In this document: one piece after another, positions 38,723-47,671 of the stretch
How the letters are laid out: each line of letters begins with the position of its first letter
Numbering within the stretch: position 1 is the first letter of the stretch
Assembly (NCBI RefSeq): GCF_019457595.1
Contig: NZ_CP080419.1
Coordinates: 2,294,001 to 2,358,000 of the forward strand
Length of the DNA stretch: 64,000 nt
Direction: 5' to 3'
Source of the DNA: Shewanella psychrotolerans
Lineage (GTDB): Bacteria > Pseudomonadota > Gammaproteobacteria > Enterobacterales > Shewanellaceae
Made by a program: the position numbers and the translations under genes
Notes under the pieces: model-generated
The model's database searches: none
What the model was told of the DNA's origin: nothing
What the model saw: the letters and a program-made list of their open reading frames with translations, nothing else

Positions 38723-38987
38723 TAAAGCCACCAACAGATTAAGCTCTGCGCGACACTCATCCTCACAGCAAGCATCGTCCTCATTAAACTCTGTTCGCTG
38801 TAACATCTACTCACTTTTTTACTGTTATTTTTTTGTACACTTATTGCTACTTTTTGATACTGTTACTGACTATTTGTGTGCTCACGTCACAAAACAGAAA
38901 GCGTGATGGCCATTTTATCAACGATACTTATCGACCAACTTACGACAATATTTATAGCCAAAACTTGTATACAAAAATAATGAGGTA

Positions 38988-40391
38988 ATGATGCACATTC
39001 GCCCGACAACCCACAGGTTTCACACTCTATTGCTGCTTTTGCCTTTAGGGATCACTACCGCGACAGCGACAGTATCATCACAAACGCCAAACACTCCTCA
39101 AATGGCGCCATCAAACGAAGATCTACGTCTTTATGATATTGCCACTGCCACACAAGGTCAGCGCATCATTAAGGATATTCAAACCTTAGTCGATTTTGGT
39201 ACTCGCCATACTCTGTCTGATACGACGTCAAATACCCATGGGATTGGCGCTGCGCGTCGCTGGGTGAAGGCCGAATTTGAGCGCATATCGGCGCAATGTG
39301 GCAATTGCCTCGATGTCATTGAAGTGGGCGCTAAGGTCTCTGGTAAACGTATTCCCACAGAAAGTGAAGTGATCAATATCATCGCCATTCAAAAAGGCAA
39401 AACAGACCCTAATCGCGTAGTGATGATGAGCGGTGATATCGATTCACGTGTGAGCGATGTCATGGACTCAACCTCTACCGCCCCTGGCGCTAACGATAAT
39501 GCCTCTGGCGTAGCCGGCGCGTTAGAAGCCGCGCGAGTGTTATCAAAATATCAGTTCGAAGGCACCATTGTTTATGCGGCGCTGTCGGGTGAAGAGCAAG
39601 GCTTATATGGCGGCGCAGCCCTTGCCGATTATGCCAAAAACCAAGGCTGGCAGGTAGAAGCTGTGCTTAACAACGATATGATAGGTAACATCGAAGGGAT
39701 CAACGGTGTGGTGAGTAATCACACGGTACGGGTTTTTTCAGAAGGTGTGCGTATCGCAGAGACTCCTAGCGAAGCAAAAGAGCGTTATTTCAGTGGAGGC
39801 GAGAATGATTCGGCCTCTCGTAATCTTGCCCGCCATATTAAATCCCTTGCCGATCAATATATGACGAATCTGGATGTGAAATTAATCTACCGGTTAGATA
39901 GGTTTGGGCGCGGCGGCCACCATCTGCCGTTTAACAAAGCCGGACTCCCTGCCGTTCGGATAATGGAGACTAACGAAAATTACAATCGCCAGCATCAAGA
40001 TATTCGCCTCGAAAACGGTATCGCTTATGGTGATGTTATGGAGGGGGTTGATAAGGTTCTTACGGCAAAACTCACCGCATTAAATGCCATAAGTCTCGCA
40101 TCAATGGCTTGGGCACCGACACCACCGAGTAACGTTAAAATAAGTGGCCAAGTCACTGCTGACACCACACTCAATTGGCAAAAATCAAACCAAGCTAATG
40201 TGGCAGGATACCGTGTATATTGGCGCAATACCACAGAGAGTGAATGGAGTCACAGCCGTTATGTTGGTCACGTCGACCAATTTACTTTCAACAACTTGGT
40301 TATAGATAACTACCTATTTGGTGTTGCCGCAGTGGGTCACAATGGCAACACTAGCCCTGTGGTATTCCCCGGCGCTGCGGGTAAGTTTTAG
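38988..40391 (+). CDS. Exported M28 family zinc peptidase with fibronectin III-like tail
   Basis: A 467-aa protein with signal peptide (LLLLPLGITTATATV). The M28 aminopeptidase core has PGANDNASG (metal-bridging Asp170), SGEEQGLYGG (catalytic and metal glutamates at about 202-203), NNDMIGN and GRGGHHLPF. Residues about 375-460 form a fibronectin type III-like domain. The expected first zinc histidine (usually SGH-x-DSR) is replaced by Asp150 in MSGDIDSR, so metal binding may be altered. ATG at 38988 or 38991 can both be used by GAGGT. It lies between sugar genes without a visible operator of its own. Confidence 0.88.
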   Translation: MMHIRPTTHRFHTLLLLLPLGITTATATVSSQTPNTPQMAPSNEDLRLYDIATATQGQRIIKDIQTLVDFGTRHTLSDTTSNTHGIGAARRWVKAEFERISAQCGNCLDVIEVGAKVSGKRIPTESEVINIIAIQKGKTDPNRVVMMSGDIDSRVSDVMDSTSTAPGANDNASGVAGALEAARVLSKYQFEGTIVYAALSGEEQGLYGGAALADYAKNQGWQVEAVLNNDMIGNIEGINGVVSNHTVRVFSEGVRIAETPSEAKERYFSGGENDSASRNLARHIKSLADQYMTNLDVKLIYRLDRFGRGGHHLPFNKAGLPAVRIMETNENYNRQHQDIRLENGIAYGDVMEGVDKVLTAKLTALNAISLASMAWAPTPPSNVKISGQVTADTTLNWQKSNQANVAGYRVYWRNTTESEWSHSRYVGHVDQFTFNNLVIDNYLFGVAAVGHNGNTSPVVFPGAAGKF

Positions 40392-40445
40392 TACAAAAGA
40401 TCCACGCCAAATAAACCGCAGTAAAATCATCTTGGCTACAGGGAT

Positions 40446-40480
40446 AACAGTGCAATGTTAGTATTAAGCATTGCGCTGTT
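40446..40480. terminator. Hairpin after the M28 peptidase gene
   Basis: AACAGTGCAATG and CATTGCGCTGTT pair over 12 bp with one G-T wobble. No T-tail follows. Confidence 0.45.
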
Positions 40481-40574
40481 AAATTAACCTCTTTATCTTT
40501 TTGACCAATCAATCCTTCCCACTTCCCACCAATTCAAGTTAATAACAGGATGCGCAAAAGTTAATGCGCAGTGA

Positions 40575-40588
40575 TGAATACGTATGTA
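40575..40588. promoter_or_regulatory. LacI-type operator TGAATACGTATGTA
   Basis: Fourth member of the operator set, 471 bp before the MFS transporter ATG. The distance is unusual and places a long leader between it and the gene. Confidence 0.75.
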
Positions 40589-40599
40589 ATCGGTTGTAG

Positions 40600-40823
40600 G
40601 TGAAATCGGCTCAGGGGTAACATGCAGAGGTGTTTAATTTCATGTTGTGTGATCCATATGGAATTGACTAGGTCGAACCGACTCAGGTTGAAGTAAACTG
40701 TTTCTACTTCATTTGAGTCGCTCTAGCGTCTCTATCTACTCATCTAGGCGACAGCCTTGAGAAAGTAGAACCCGAGCTGTTAGCGAATACCCGTGTAGGG
40801 AAGCGTGTATTCGCTATTTTTTT
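40600..40823 (+). ncRNA. Candidate structured RNA or leader with its own terminator
   Basis: This noncoding stretch starts just after the operator and ends in a terminator. It contains an imperfect long hairpin (CGACTCA...TTGAAGTA pairing TACTTCA...TGAGTCG, about 40678-40719) and a second one (CTACT/AGTAG enclosing CTCA/TGAG and AGGC-GACA-GCCT, about 40733-40768). Then comes the terminator. I cannot match it to a known riboswitch. It may be an attenuator of the transporter operon or an independent small RNA. Confidence 0.45.
40781..40823 (+). terminator. Strong terminator 220 nt upstream of the transporter gene
   Basis: TAGCGAATAC (40781-40790) pairs perfectly with GTATTCGCTA (40807-40816) and is followed by seven T. 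It lies between the operator and the gene it appears to control. Confidence 0.85.
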
Positions 40824-40842
40824 ATCGAGACTCAAGAAACCC

Positions 40843-40872
40843 AGTTAGTGTGCCCAAATTGGCACACTAACT
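40843..40872. promoter_or_regulatory. Perfect 12-bp inverted repeat in the transporter leader
   Basis: AGTTAGTGTGCC and GGCACACTAACT are exact complements around CAAATT. No T-run follows. It could be a second operator or an RNA hairpin. Confidence 0.6.
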
Positions 40873-40894
40873 CCGAAGCTAAATCTTGCGCCAA

Positions 40895-40936
40895 AAGTGC
40901 TCTAAGTGCTCTAAGTGCTCTAAGTGCTCTAAGTGC
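40895..40936. repeat. 9-bp tandem repeat, 4.7 copies
   Basis: The unit AAGTGCTCT is repeated four times plus AAGTGC, about 110 bp before the transporter ATG. Confidence 0.9.
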
Positions 40937-41045
40937 TGAATGAAGCCATGAATTAGGCCTTTTGAACAAGAACTACCTAAAAAGAAGCTAGACAAAATAG
41001 AACAATAAAAACACCATAACCCTTATAATAACAAGAGAAAAATTG

Positions 41046-42587
41046 ATGACTGACATTGATTCAAGTGCTCAGCAAATTCACACCAAACCCATGCTTAATT
41101 TTTGGCAAATTTTCAATATGTGCTTTGGGTTTCTTGGCATACAGTTTGGATTTGCGCTGCAAAATGCCAATGTTAGCCGCATCTTTCAAACATTAGGCGC
41201 CTCAATAGATGATATTCCAATATTGTGGATTGCCGCGCCGCTTACAGGATTGTTGGTTCAACCTATTATTGGCTACATGAGCGATAATACTTGGGGCCGC
41301 TTGGGCCGTCGTCGCCCCTACTTTCTTATTGGCGCTATCTGCACCACTCTAGCCCTTTTTGTGATGCCTCACTCCCCAGTGCTTTGGGTGGCAGCTGGTA
41401 TGTTGTGGATCATGGATGCATCGATCAACATTGCTATGGAACCCTTTCGTGCCTTTGTCGGTGATAACCTGCCTAACCAGCAGCGAGCCCAAGGTTATGC
41501 AATGCAAAGCTTCTTTATCGGCATCGGCGCAGTGATTGCCTCAGCGCTGCCCTATATATTGACTAACTATTTTAATGTCGCCAATACCGCGCCCCCTGGC
41601 GAAATTGCCGACTCAGTACGCTACGCCTTTTACTTTGGCGGCGCAGTCCTATTGTTGGCGGTGTGCTGGACTGTATTTACGACCAAAGAATATTCGCCAC
41701 AAGAGCTCGCTACATTTGAATCTCACGAGCAGCACGCTTTTACAGCCCAGTACACTCGAACATGGCAAGCCTACCGAAAAGCGGCAGTTATCTGGAGCCT
41801 AATAGGCGCAGTATTAACAAGCTTAGTTCTACTTAAATCACTCGATAAACAGCTGTATATTCTAACGTTAGGAGTTTTCGCTTTCGGGCCGCTGCAATGG
41901 TTTTGCAGCTTGCGTCTACAGCATCATAGCGATGTTGAACGCGATGAGCAGGGAATGATATTTAGCGTTATTGACTCACTATTTCATATGCCCAAGGCGA
42001 TGCGTCAGCTCGCCGTTGTGCAGTTTTTTTCTTGGTTCGCGCTGTTTTCGATGTGGATCTACACCACAGCAGCCGTCACCGACTATCACTATGGTACCCA
42101 AGATGTATTATCTAAGGCCTATAATGATGGCGCCGATTGGGTCGGAATGCTATTTGCCTCTTACAATGGATTTTCAGCATTAGCGGCACTGTTAATTCCC
42201 CTACTAGCCATGGCCGTAGGGCTCAAGTTTACTCATTTAATCAATCTCTTCTGTGGTGGTCTCGGACTTATTAGTTTCTATTTCATTAACGATCCAAAGT
42301 TACTTTGGCTGCCTATGATAGGCGTGGGCATCGCTTGGGCTTCTATTTTATCGATCCCCTATGCCCTGCTATCAAATGTACTACCTGCAGAAAAGATGGG
42401 GATCTACATGGGAATTTTTAACTTCTTCATTGTTATTCCTCAACTATTAGCCGCTAGCGTACTCGGGGTGCTCTTAAATACCTTCTTCGATGGCCAACCC
42501 ATTTTTGCCTTAATCATGGGTGGAAGCTTTATGTTGTTGGCAGGAATAAGCGTGTTATTTGTGTCATCTAACCCTGCAAAACAATAA
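41046..42587 (+). CDS. MFS sugar transporter (maltose/maltodextrin:cation symporter type)
   Basis: A 513-aa, twelve-helix permease. The N-terminus WQIFNMCFGFLGIQFGFALQNANVSRIFQ and the loop motif MSDNTWGRLGRRRPYFLIGA are typical of the GPH/SLC45-like group that includes bacterial and plant sucrose and maltose carriers. By context it should bring maltose or short dextrins through the inner membrane. ATG at 41046 follows AAGAG; the TTG one codon earlier is ignored. It is co-directional with the GH15 gene 29 bp downstream, so they form an operon with a long structured leader. Confidence 0.9.
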   Translation: MTDIDSSAQQIHTKPMLNFWQIFNMCFGFLGIQFGFALQNANVSRIFQTLGASIDDIPILWIAAPLTGLLVQPIIGYMSDNTWGRLGRRRPYFLIGAICTTLALFVMPHSPVLWVAAGMLWIMDASINIAMEPFRAFVGDNLPNQQRAQGYAMQSFFIGIGAVIASALPYILTNYFNVANTAPPGEIADSVRYAFYFGGAVLLLAVCWTVFTTKEYSPQELATFESHEQHAFTAQYTRTWQAYRKAAVIWSLIGAVLTSLVLLKSLDKQLYILTLGVFAFGPLQWFCSLRLQHHSDVERDEQGMIFSVIDSLFHMPKAMRQLAVVQFFSWFALFSMWIYTTAAVTDYHYGTQDVLSKAYNDGADWVGMLFASYNGFSALAALLIPLLAMAVGLKFTHLINLFCGGLGLISFYFINDPKLLWLPMIGVGIAWASILSIPYALLSNVLPAEKMGIYMGIFNFFIVIPQLLAASVLGVLLNTFFDGQPIFALIMGGSFMLLAGISVLFVSSNPAKQ

Positions 42588-42616
42588 CTAATACTAACTG
42601 ACAACGGACTTGCCTA

Positions 42617-45115
42617 ATGACTATCAAGCCAATCCTTTTTAGCCGATCACTGATTGCCGTATCGCTCAGTGCCTTCCTCTTTGGTTGCGGAGCAGAATCG
42701 AGCCCCCCTGCAGACACTAGCGCTAAAACCCCAGCCACTGTGGCACCGGGAGCGCCAGGTGCATCACCGACTTGGGCGTTTTCAGGTAAAACAGGAATAG
42801 GCACCTCCTATGAACCCTATACAACAACCGATTTACGCGCTGGGGAATACAAAGACAGCGCTGCCAACGCTGTTAGCAGAGTTTGGTTCTCGTTAGCACA
42901 AGGGGTGCTAACCGAAACCATGTATGGGCTTATTCATAATGCCCAGCTAAAAGAAGCACAGTTTATTATCGCGGGTAAAGGTTTTGTCGACGCCGAAAAA
43001 GACAACACAGTCACGAGCATAGATTATTTGCATAAGGATGACGCAGGTCGGCCACTATCGCTCGCCTATAAAGTGGTCAACAAAGATATTGAAGGCAAAT
43101 ACCAGATAGAAAAACATTTTTTTACCGATCCCGATCGTGATGCCTTAATGATGAAGGTGATCTTTACCGCTTTTGAGCCAGGAATCACGCCCTACCTTTA
43201 TGTTAATCCCCATGTCGATAACAGTGGTGCCAATGATATCGCCAGCATCAGTAGCGACGGCACGACTTTATTTGCCGAAACGGGTAACAAAGATTCCACA
43301 GTGATTTCCATCAAAGCCGATATCCCATTCGTAAAATCGAGTGCGGGGTTTGTTGGGCGCTCTGATGGCATGACAGATCTTAAGCAAAATGGACACATGG
43401 ATTGGCAGTATCAAACGACAACCGACCACAATAGTCCAACAGGTAATGTGGCGTTAACCGCTCAGCTGCCTAGCCTTAAAGTAAGTCAAGATGGCGCACC
43501 CAGCCTAAGTGCGACTTTTGTCATTGGTTTTGGCCCAGATAAAACAAGCAGCATAGCGACCACTAAAGCGACATTAGATAGCGGTTACGACAAAGTGTTG
43601 AGTCGTTATAACGGTGAAGGCGAAGCGCTTGGCTGGCAAGATTACCTCGCTTCTCTCGATACACTACCAGCAATGACAGCCAATACGACTGATAATGGTA
43701 AACTCTTGTATGCCAGTGCGCTGGTACTAAAAGCACAGGAAGATAAAACCCATGCAGGGGCGCTGATCGCCTCCTTGTCTAACCCTTGGGGTGATACCGT
43801 TTCTGCCTATAAGGGGAGTACTGGCTATAAAGCAGTATGGCCACGAGATTTCTATCAATGTGCGATGGCCTTTCTCGCCATGGGAGACAGCCAAACTCCA
43901 AAAGTTGCCTTTGAATACTTAAAGAAAGTCCAAGTATCGGCGCAAACACTCGGATATCAAGGGGTACCGGGTTGGTTCTTGCAAAAGACCCATGTCGATG
44001 GCGAAATTGAATGGGTTGGTGTGCAACTCGATCAAACTGCTATGCCTATCATGCTAGGTTGGAAGCTTTGGCAAGCTGGGGTATTAACCGATATTGAGAT
44101 CAGCCATTGGTATCATGAGATGCTGAAACCCGCGGCCGAATTTTTGGTAACGGGTGGCGATATTAACTTAGATTGGAACCACACCAGCATTACGCCACTT
44201 AAGACACAACAAGAGCGCTGGGAGGAGCAGCAAGGTTACTCGCCATCGACAGCGGCAGCCGTCATTGCAGGCTTAATCGCAGCGAGCGACATTGCTAAAC
44301 AAAGTGGTGATCAACAAGGCGCGATTCGTTATCTCGATGAAGCGAAGCTGATGGACTCTCGCCTTTCCGAATTAATGATCACGACCCAAGGTTTGCTCAA
44401 TGAAAAAGACAATAGTCAAGCCCGTGACACTGCACCTTACTATGTTCGCCTTGCGCCAACTGGACAACCTAATAGCAGTGAAAAACTGGCTGACAACAAT
44501 GGTAAAACGGGTCTTGATCAACGGCTAATATTAGACGGCGGTTTCTTAGAGCTTGTGCGCTACGGCGTGCGCAGCGCCGATGATCCAACCATTAATCATA
44601 CTGTTAGCCTGATTGATAATATGGCGCTAGAAGATAATCTTAGGGTCAAGTACCTATTCACCACCCAAGATGGCAGGCAGATCCCTGGCTTTAGACGTTA
44701 TGGCAATGATGGCTATGGTGAAGATACTCAAAGTGGCGCTAACTATGCCGAATCAGGTAGTAATACGAGCAATCAGCGAGGACGAGTATGGCCGTTCTTT
44801 ACTGGCGAGCGAGGTCATTTTGAACTAGCCAAAGCGTTAGCAACTGGCACATTGACCGCGGAGCGCCACTCGCAATTAAAAAATCAATATGTAAAAGGAA
44901 TGGAATATTTTGCTAATGATGGCCTAATGCTGCCAGAGCAAGCATGGGACGGCGTCGGCCACCCAACGCGATACCATTATCAGCAAGGACAAGGTACAAA
45001 CTCGGCTACACCACTCGCCTGGACCCACGCCGAATATGTCAAATTAGTTCGCTCGATGACAGACAATCAAGTTTGGGATAAATACCCTATCGTATCGCCA
45101 GCGTTAACCGAGTGA
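42617..45115 (+). CDS. cga: GH15 glucoamylase, lipoprotein
   Basis: An 832-aa glucan 1,4-alpha-glucosidase. The N-terminus ends in the lipobox LFGC (Cys24), so it should be a membrane-anchored lipoprotein facing the periplasm or outside. The bacterial N-terminal beta-sandwich (about 45-330) is followed by the (alpha/alpha)6 barrel, with YKAVWPRDFYQCAMAFLAMGD, QLDQTAMPIMLGWKLW and RVWPFFTGERGHFELA; the glutamates in the linker-type EQQGYSPST segment and in GERGHFE are candidate catalytic groups. It releases glucose from maltodextrin ends. Operon with the MFS carrier. The symbol follows common Shewanella usage. Confidence 0.93.
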   Translation: MTIKPILFSRSLIAVSLSAFLFGCGAESSPPADTSAKTPATVAPGAPGASPTWAFSGKTGIGTSYEPYTTTDLRAGEYKDSAANAVSRVWFSLAQGVLTETMYGLIHNAQLKEAQFIIAGKGFVDAEKDNTVTSIDYLHKDDAGRPLSLAYKVVNKDIEGKYQIEKHFFTDPDRDALMMKVIFTAFEPGITPYLYVNPHVDNSGANDIASISSDGTTLFAETGNKDSTVISIKADIPFVKSSAGFVGRSDGMTDLKQNGHMDWQYQTTTDHNSPTGNVALTAQLPSLKVSQDGAPSLSATFVIGFGPDKTSSIATTKATLDSGYDKVLSRYNGEGEALGWQDYLASLDTLPAMTANTTDNGKLLYASALVLKAQEDKTHAGALIASLSNPWGDTVSAYKGSTGYKAVWPRDFYQCAMAFLAMGDSQTPKVAFEYLKKVQVSAQTLGYQGVPGWFLQKTHVDGEIEWVGVQLDQTAMPIMLGWKLWQAGVLTDIEISHWYHEMLKPAAEFLVTGGDINLDWNHTSITPLKTQQERWEEQQGYSPSTAAAVIAGLIAASDIAKQSGDQQGAIRYLDEAKLMDSRLSELMITTQGLLNEKDNSQARDTAPYYVRLAPTGQPNSSEKLADNNGKTGLDQRLILDGGFLELVRYGVRSADDPTINHTVSLIDNMALEDNLRVKYLFTTQDGRQIPGFRRYGNDGYGEDTQSGANYAESGSNTSNQRGRVWPFFTGERGHFELAKALATGTLTAERHSQLKNQYVKGMEYFANDGLMLPEQAWDGVGHPTRYHYQQGQGTNSATPLAWTHAEYVKLVRSMTDNQVWDKYPIVSPALTE

Positions 45116-45135
45116 TTGCGGTGAGCTGATAATAA

Positions 45136-45181
45136 AAACCAGTCGCTTTGCTTTACCTAAAATTAAGCGACTGGTTTTTTT
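45136..45181 (+). terminator. Terminator of the transporter-glucoamylase operon
   Basis: AAACCAGTCGCTT and AAGCGACTGGTTT form a 13-bp stem with a 16-nt loop and a run of seven T, 20 nt past the glucoamylase stop. Confidence 0.92.
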
Positions 45182-45250
45182 GTTTTTAACGCGCGAATCT
45201 TTACTGCATCTTAGATATCTACAATGCACTGACGTATGCACCGACTAGGT

Positions 45251-46204
45251 CTAAAAACGATACATCCAAAAGGCACCAAATGAATCGAAATCATTACCAA
45301 AGCGGGTTAGCACTCCCGTGCTGTAGTTAAGCTTAATGCTGTTAACAGGGTTTATTGCCATTGAATAGGTTATTCCAAAGCGTGAGTTATCTTGATTATC
45401 ATCTGAATTGACGCCATTTTTAATCGTCTCCCCGCCAAAAAAATAATTACTATTGAGCGAGATCCAGTGCCCTGGGCCTATGGTGTAAATAAGATGCGCT
45501 TGCAGTGTATACTGAGGATCTTGTGCTAATGTCCCCTTACCCAGATATTCATTGTTATCACCATAAAACCGTACCGAGGCGATCACGTTATAATACCAAT
45601 CACCTAATTTTTGCGACATTCCAACGCCAGGCCTTAATATCCAACGGTTAGCGCTGGCATTAAGTAATTTATCAACATTATAGCTACCAATCGGAGCCGT
45701 TACCTCCAAACTGGTGCCAACCACAACGCCTTGTTGCCAAGAGGCAAACTCTTCTATTTCCAAGGCGGGTGCGCCCAAGAAATTCCATGTTAATTTAAGT
45801 GTGGGATCGTTATAACCACAATTGTCCGCTTCAATCCGCTCACCATTTAAGATAGCACTACCTTCAAAACAACTTCGAGCAAGGGCTAAATCCACTTTCG
45901 CGCTGCGCCCAGCGAGTTCAAATGAGCGCACATAGGCTAACGCTGCAGTATTGATATTAAGTTGAGCATCTTTGAGTAATACACCTGGAGAAGGTGACAC
46001 ACCGCCTTCAGAATGAAGATAACCAGTGGCAAGAAAGTTGATGTTGATGGGGATATTGGTATAGCTACGAGGCTCTAAATCTTGGGCGTAAGCGAAATTT
46101 GAAACCGACAGAATGATAAGTAACACAGCGCTATAACGATAAGTATCACAATATTGTAATACCTGACTAATGAAGGAAGTCAGTTTTATCTTAGATAATC
46201 GCAT
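45251..46204 (-). CDS. Outer-membrane beta-barrel protein (phenol MetA pathway/transporter family)
   Basis: A 317-aa protein with a signal sequence (LLIILSVSNFAYA, cleavage before QDLEP) and alternating beta-strand pattern ending in the outer-membrane signature FGAFWMYRF. It fits the family annotated as putative MetA-pathway phenol degradation proteins, which are outer-membrane barrels of unclear transport role. The ATG at 46204 has GGAAT upstream. The signal peptide is unusually far in (about 28 residues before its core). No partner gene is evident; it is convergent with the glucoamylase gene. Confidence 0.8.
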   Translation of the reverse strand: MRLSKIKLTSFISQVLQYCDTYRYSAVLLIILSVSNFAYAQDLEPRSYTNIPININFLATGYLHSEGGVSPSPGVLLKDAQLNINTAALAYVRSFELAGRSAKVDLALARSCFEGSAILNGERIEADNCGYNDPTLKLTWNFLGAPALEIEEFASWQQGVVVGTSLEVTAPIGSYNVDKLLNASANRWILRPGVGMSQKLGDWYYNVIASVRFYGDNNEYLGKGTLAQDPQYTLQAHLIYTIGPGHWISLNSNYFFGGETIKNGVNSDDNQDNSRFGITYSMAINPVNSIKLNYSTGVLTRFGNDFDSFGAFWMYRF

Positions 46205-46330
46205 CTATAATTCCATTTAGCCAACTAAGGAGAAAATGATTTAGTCCCTAATTAGTAAGTTACTTTATCTTTCTCCTTTATCAATAAAAATTTTGACCAT
46301 TACGCCCCTATCTTAATCACAAGCTTAATC

Positions 46331-46846
46331 TCAAGCGACCAAAGAGATCAGATACCGCTTTTGCTCTCCACCGATATGAATAACCACCTCATCATCTTGA
46401 TAGCGGCCCATCAAAACCGCCCCCAAAGGAGAGGATGGTGTGATCACCATGACTTCATCTAATCCCTGCGGCAGATTAGTCACTTTTAAAGGTAATTTAA
46501 CCCTTACACCGCCAGCCGCGGGGCCAATAAAAAGTAGCTGAGTTCTGTCTTCACCATCCCTCACCACCACGACAGCACCGAAGTCGATGGCGTCATAGAT
46601 ACCGAACCCTCTGATGTTCAAAGCATCAAACATCGCCTCAGCCGTTTTACAGTCTGCAACTCGCTGCGCTTGTCCATGAGCTAAATAAGACGCTTCCAGA
46701 CCAAAGGTTTCATATTTACTTCGGGCCACAGTCTCACTGTGAGTCGCCGTTTCATGCGCTTGATTTGCAGCGGTGATGGCAACTTGGGTGAGCGCTTTAA
46801 GCTGATCGCTAATAACCGCGAAAATGACCGTTTTATCTATTCGCAA
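46331..46846 (-). CDS. GreA/GreB C-terminal-domain protein
   Basis: A 171-aa protein. The N-terminal 60 residues are helical (LTQVAITAANQAHETATHSE) and the C-terminus has the Gre-factor fold signature TPSSPLGAVLMGRYQDDEVVI. True GreA and GreB carry acidic residues at the coiled-coil tip that reach into RNA polymerase; here the coil looks shorter. So it may bind polymerase without standard cleavage activity. The reading starts at a TTG. The gene lies 6 bp behind the unknown gene upstream and probably shares its transcript. Confidence 0.75.
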   Translation of the reverse strand: MRIDKTVIFAVISDQLKALTQVAITAANQAHETATHSETVARSKYETFGLEASYLAHGQAQRVADCKTAEAMFDALNIRGFGIYDAIDFGAVVVVRDGEDRTQLLFIGPAAGGVRVKLPLKVTNLPQGLDEVMVITPSSPLGAVLMGRYQDDEVVIHIGGEQKRYLISLVA

Positions 46847-46852
46847 ACGAGA

Positions 46853-47353
46853 TCACCCACCAGAGTTAATGCTGATCAGCTTTTCGATAAAACGTTTTAC
46901 CGCTGCCTCGTCGTTAAATTTAAATCCGAGGCCATAATGGATACCGTTTAAGCTCTTCTGAATGCGTTTGGGAAACCGCGTCATTTCACTGTTATGAAAA
47001 TAGCCCTCTTTATGACTCACCCCTTCAATAGCCGATAATTCAGATAAAAAGATCTCATATGCTGGACGGATCACCAGCTGACAATCGCGCTCGCTGCCAT
47101 GGAGATAAAACGGCTCTTTCAATGCAGGTAACATATATTCTGTGATTTTTTTGATGGTAAAGTTAGTTCTGCAGTTGAGTAAACTCAAAACCGCGACTAA
47201 ACCACTATGTTCAATGGCCAAGATCAACGCTCCTAAAATAGTTGCTCGAATAGAGACTAATGAGCCCAATTCGATTTGGCTAGCACAATAGCAAATATCA
47301 GATACGGCGGCTTGCTTTAAATTCCCAATAAGATTAAAAAGACGGTATGCCAA
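46853..47353 (-). CDS. Hypothetical protein
   Basis: I do not recognise this family. The open frame runs 166 codons from a TTG at 47353 without a good ribosome site, and the true start may lie further in (an ATG occurs at about 47137). The first half is hydrophobic (LVSIRATILGALILAIEHSGLVAVLSLL). The second half is soluble and mixed (SERDCQLVIRPAYEIFLSEL, IHYGLGFKFNDEAAVKRFIEKL). It is probably translated with the GreAB-like gene six bases downstream. Confidence 0.5.
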   Translation of the reverse strand: MAYRLFNLIGNLKQAAVSDICYCASQIELGSLVSIRATILGALILAIEHSGLVAVLSLLNCRTNFTIKKITEYMLPALKEPFYLHGSERDCQLVIRPAYEIFLSELSAIEGVSHKEGYFHNSEMTRFPKRIQKSLNGIHYGLGFKFNDEAAVKRFIEKLISINSGG

Positions 47354-47671
47354 CTTCTAACGGCAATAACCTGACTATTGCAAATGAATACCAGCCTATT
47401 AAAGAAGCAGATTGCTAATAAACTGGTGTAAAAACAACTGTGAACCCGAAACTGGACCCAAACATAATAATCAGTAATGAACTGAGCTCATATTTGAACA
47501 AAATGATATAAAGAAAAAAACCGTTAAAGCTAACAGGCTAAAAATGCAGCAAACATAGAAATAACAAGGCTTTTAGCAAACGTCGATAAGCCGTTATCCC
47601 ATCAAAAGCAGACCTAATTGGTGAAATTTGAACGATTTTAATAAAAATCTATAAAAGAATTCTAAAAGTAT

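Noticed and set aside
40600..40823. Thiamine or c-di-GMP riboswitch
   Set aside because: A GTGTAGGGAAG stretch recalls part of the TPP element, but the CTGAGA and GAACCTGAT-type core is missing; the c-di-GMP-I core is missing too.
3444..40936. Short tandem repeats as CRISPR
   Set aside because: Units of 8-13 bp directly adjoining each other, without spacers and without cas genes.
45227..45240. Half-site ACGTATGCA resembling the maltodextrin operator
   Set aside because: Only the right half matches; the left half is CACTGAC, and it lies at the 3' ends of two convergent genes, not in a promoter.
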